This document shows, in pieces, positions 61,891 to 64,000 of a stretch of 64,000 bases of DNA (its first letter is position 1; the number at the start of each line of letters is the position of its first letter). The notes under the pieces are model-generated. The model had not been told where the DNA came from. It made no database searches and worked only from the letters and a program-made list of their open reading frames with translations. The translations under genes were made by a program, and so were the position numbers. The DNA comes from Crotalaria pallida. Lineage: Eukaryota > Streptophyta > Magnoliopsida > Fabales > Fabaceae. Location of the stretch: assembly GCA_037953625.1 (NCBI GenBank), contig CM075651.1, positions 102,735,001-102,799,000 on the forward strand, written 5' to 3'.

Positions 61891-62950
61891 GTCCCTAGGG
61901 GTACCATGCAATGTTTAGGATCATTCTAATGGTTATTATAAGTTCTAATACACAATCCTAGACCATTTTATGCCTTTAGAATACTCTCTTAACCACTCTA
62001 CACTTGTTAGAAACTCCAAGGACTCATGCTACACCCTCTACGTCCCTTGGCGACTAGAGCATTGTTTAGGATGATTCTAATGGTTATTATAAGTCCTAAT
62101 ACACATTCCTAGAGCATACTAAGCCTTTAGAATACTCTATTAACCATTCTACACTGGTTAGAACCTCCAAGGACTCATGCTACACCCTCAACCTCCCTTG
62201 GGCAATCAAGCATTGTGTAGGATCATTATAATGGTTCTTATAAGTCCTAATACACATTCCTAGACCATTCTAAACCTTTAGAATACTCTCTTAACCATTC
62301 TACACTGGTTAGAACCTCCATGGACTCATGCTACACCCTCAACCTCCCTTGGGCAATCAAGCATTGTTTAGGATCATTATAATGGTTCTTATAAGTCCTA
62401 ATACACATTCCTAGACCATTATATGCCTTTAGAATACTCTCTTAACATTTCGACGCATATTAGAAGCTCCAAGGACTCATGCTACACCCTCTACGTCCCT
62501 TGGTGTACCATGCAATGTTTAGGATCATTCTTATGGTTATTATAAGTCCTAATACACATTCCTAGAGCATACTAAGCCTTTAGAATACTCTCTTAACCAT
62601 TCTACACTTGATAGAACCTCCAAGGACTCATGCTACACCCTCTACGTCCATTCGGGACTCAAGCATTGTTCAGGATCATACTAATGGTTCTTATAAGTCC
62701 TAATACACATTCCTAGACTATTCTAATCCTTTAGAATACTCTCTTAACCACTCTACACTTGTTAGAACCTCCAAGGACTCATGCTACACCCTCTACGTCC
62801 CTAGGGGTACCATGCAATGTTTAGGATCATTCTAATGGTTATTATAAGTTCTAATACACAATCCTAGACCATTTTATGCCTTTAGAATACTCTCTTAACC
62901 ACTCTACACTTGTTAGAAACTCCAAGGACTCATGCTACACCCTCTACGTC
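61891..62950. repeat. 6-mer spacing (906 bp) in the right block
   Basis: GTCCCTAGGGGTACC occurs at 61891 and 62797, followed in both by ACACAATCC and CCATTTTATGCC; the spacing is 906 bp, six monomers. The second copy directly follows the segment duplicated from 57924-58365. Confidence 0.82.
62303..62744. repeat. second copy of the three-monomer segment from 57924
   Basis: Matches 57924-58365 at a displacement of 4379 bp. A further CACTGGTTAGAACC monomer with CCTCAACCTCCC lies just upstream near 62153, a local 151-bp duplication of its first monomer. Confidence 0.85.
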
Positions 62951-64000
62951 CCTTGGGGTACCATGAAATGTTTAGGATCATTCTAATGGTTATTATTAAT
63001 TCTAATACACATTCCTAGACCATTCTAATCCTTTAGAATACTCTCTTAACCATTCTACACTTGTTAGAACCTCCAAGGACTCATGCTACATCCTCTACGT
63101 CCCTTGGGGACTCAAGCATTGTTTAGGATCATTCTAATGGTTCTTATAAGTCCTAATACACATTCCTAGACCATTCTAAGCCTTTAGAATACTCTCTTAA
63201 TCAATCTACACTTGTTAGAACCTCCAAGGACTCATGCTACACCCTCTACGTCCCTTGGGGACTCAAGCATTGTTTAGGATCATTCTAATGGTTATTATAA
63301 ATTCTAATACACATTCCTAGACGATTCTAATCCTTTAGAATACTCTCTTAATCATTCTACACTTGTTAGAACCTCCAAGGACTCATGCTACACCTTCTAC
63401 GTCCCTTGGGGACTCAAGCATTGTTTAGGATCATTCTAATGGTTCTTATAAGTCCTAATACACATTCCTAGACCATTCTAAGCCTTTAGAATACTCTCTT
63501 AATCATTCTACACTTGTTAGAACCTCTAAGGACTCATGCTACACCCTCTACGTCCCTTGGGGTACCATGCAATGTTTTGGATCATTCTAATGGTTATTAG
63601 AAGTTCTAATACACAATCCTAGACCATTCTATGCCTTTAGAATACTCTCTTAACCACTCTACACTTGTTAGAAACTCCAAGGACTCATGCTACACCCTCT
63701 ACGCCCCTTGGGGTACCATGCAATGTTTAGGATCATTCTAATGGTTATTATAAATTCTAATACACATTCCTAGACCATTCTAATCCTTTAGAATACTCTC
63801 TTAACCATTCTACACTTGTTAGAACCTCCAACGACTCATGCTACACCCTCTACGTCCTTTGGGGACTCAAGCATTGTTTAGGATCATTCTAATGGTTCTT
63901 ATAAGTCCTAATATACATTCCTAGACCATTCTAAGCCTTTAGAATACTCTCTTTATAATTCTACACTTGTTAGAACCTCCAAGAACTCATGCTACACCCT

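Larger units (their letters stand above)
56359..64000. repeat. tandem satellite array, 151-bp monomer (right block, about 7.6 kb)
   Basis: The same satellite continues to the window edge, about 50 monomers. The seven-subtype module of the left block (GTAAGAACCACC, CATGGGGACTCTAG, CTTCATGGACTC, 121-bp and 153-bp forms) is not found here. Instead, subtypes with AATCCTTTAGAAT, TTATTAGAAG, TCTCTTTATAATTC and TATAAATTC dominate. From 56359 to about 57920 monomers are mixed with no clear HOR. No genes or other inserts are seen. Confidence 0.95.

Noticed and set aside
2146..64000. CENP-B box or 5S/45S rDNA-derived satellite
   Set aside because: No CENP-B-like motif with its CpG-containing core, and no recognisable rRNA sequence or Pol III control element in the monomer.

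Overview
The window is plant nuclear heterochromatin. It contains no ordinary host gene that I can support. The basis is two plant-type LTR retrotransposons (a Ty3/gypsy element of Athila/Tat type and a Ty1/copia element of Sirevirus type) embedded in about 58 kb of one tandem satellite. I do not recognise the satellite family and cannot name the species.

Layout. (1) 1-2145: the 5' end of a gypsy element on the minus strand, read right to left as LTR (2145-1006), tRNA-Asp primer binding site (1001-984), leader, and the start of gag (379-1). The rest lies beyond the left edge. (2) 2146-52359: an uninterrupted satellite with a basic monomer of 151 bp, plus 153-bp and 121-bp variants. From about 2.1 to 47.5 kb it is a mosaic of higher-order repeats (HORs): measured periods of 302, 453, 455, 574, 606, 727, 755, about 876, 1029, 1210, 1331, 1362, 1784, 2240 and 4175 bp are all whole numbers of monomers once the short and long variants are counted. 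From about 48.4 kb the monomers become mixed and no clear HOR is seen. (3) 52360-56358: a 3999-bp Sirevirus-like element inserted into a monomer with a 5-bp target duplication (CTAAT). It starts at its primer binding site, carries an intact 595-codon gag, has no pol, and ends with a polypurine tract and a single 3' LTR. There is no 5' LTR. (4) 56359-64000: the same satellite resumes, first mixed, then with its own HORs (755, 906, 1661 bp and a 4379-bp displacement) built from other monomer subtypes.

How it fits together. The satellite probably spreads and homogenises by unequal exchange or replication-based duplication of whole-monomer blocks. About 50 kb carries no transposon, and the one internal insertion lies in the least regular stretch. 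This resembles a satellite-rich centromeric or other heterochromatic array, but the sequence alone does not prove a centromere. The most unusual single object is the one-LTR, gag-only Sirevirus with intact target duplications; its structure matches integration of an incomplete reverse-transcription product. All coordinates of repeat-block edges are read by eye and are good to about one monomer, while marker-to-marker periods are exact counts.
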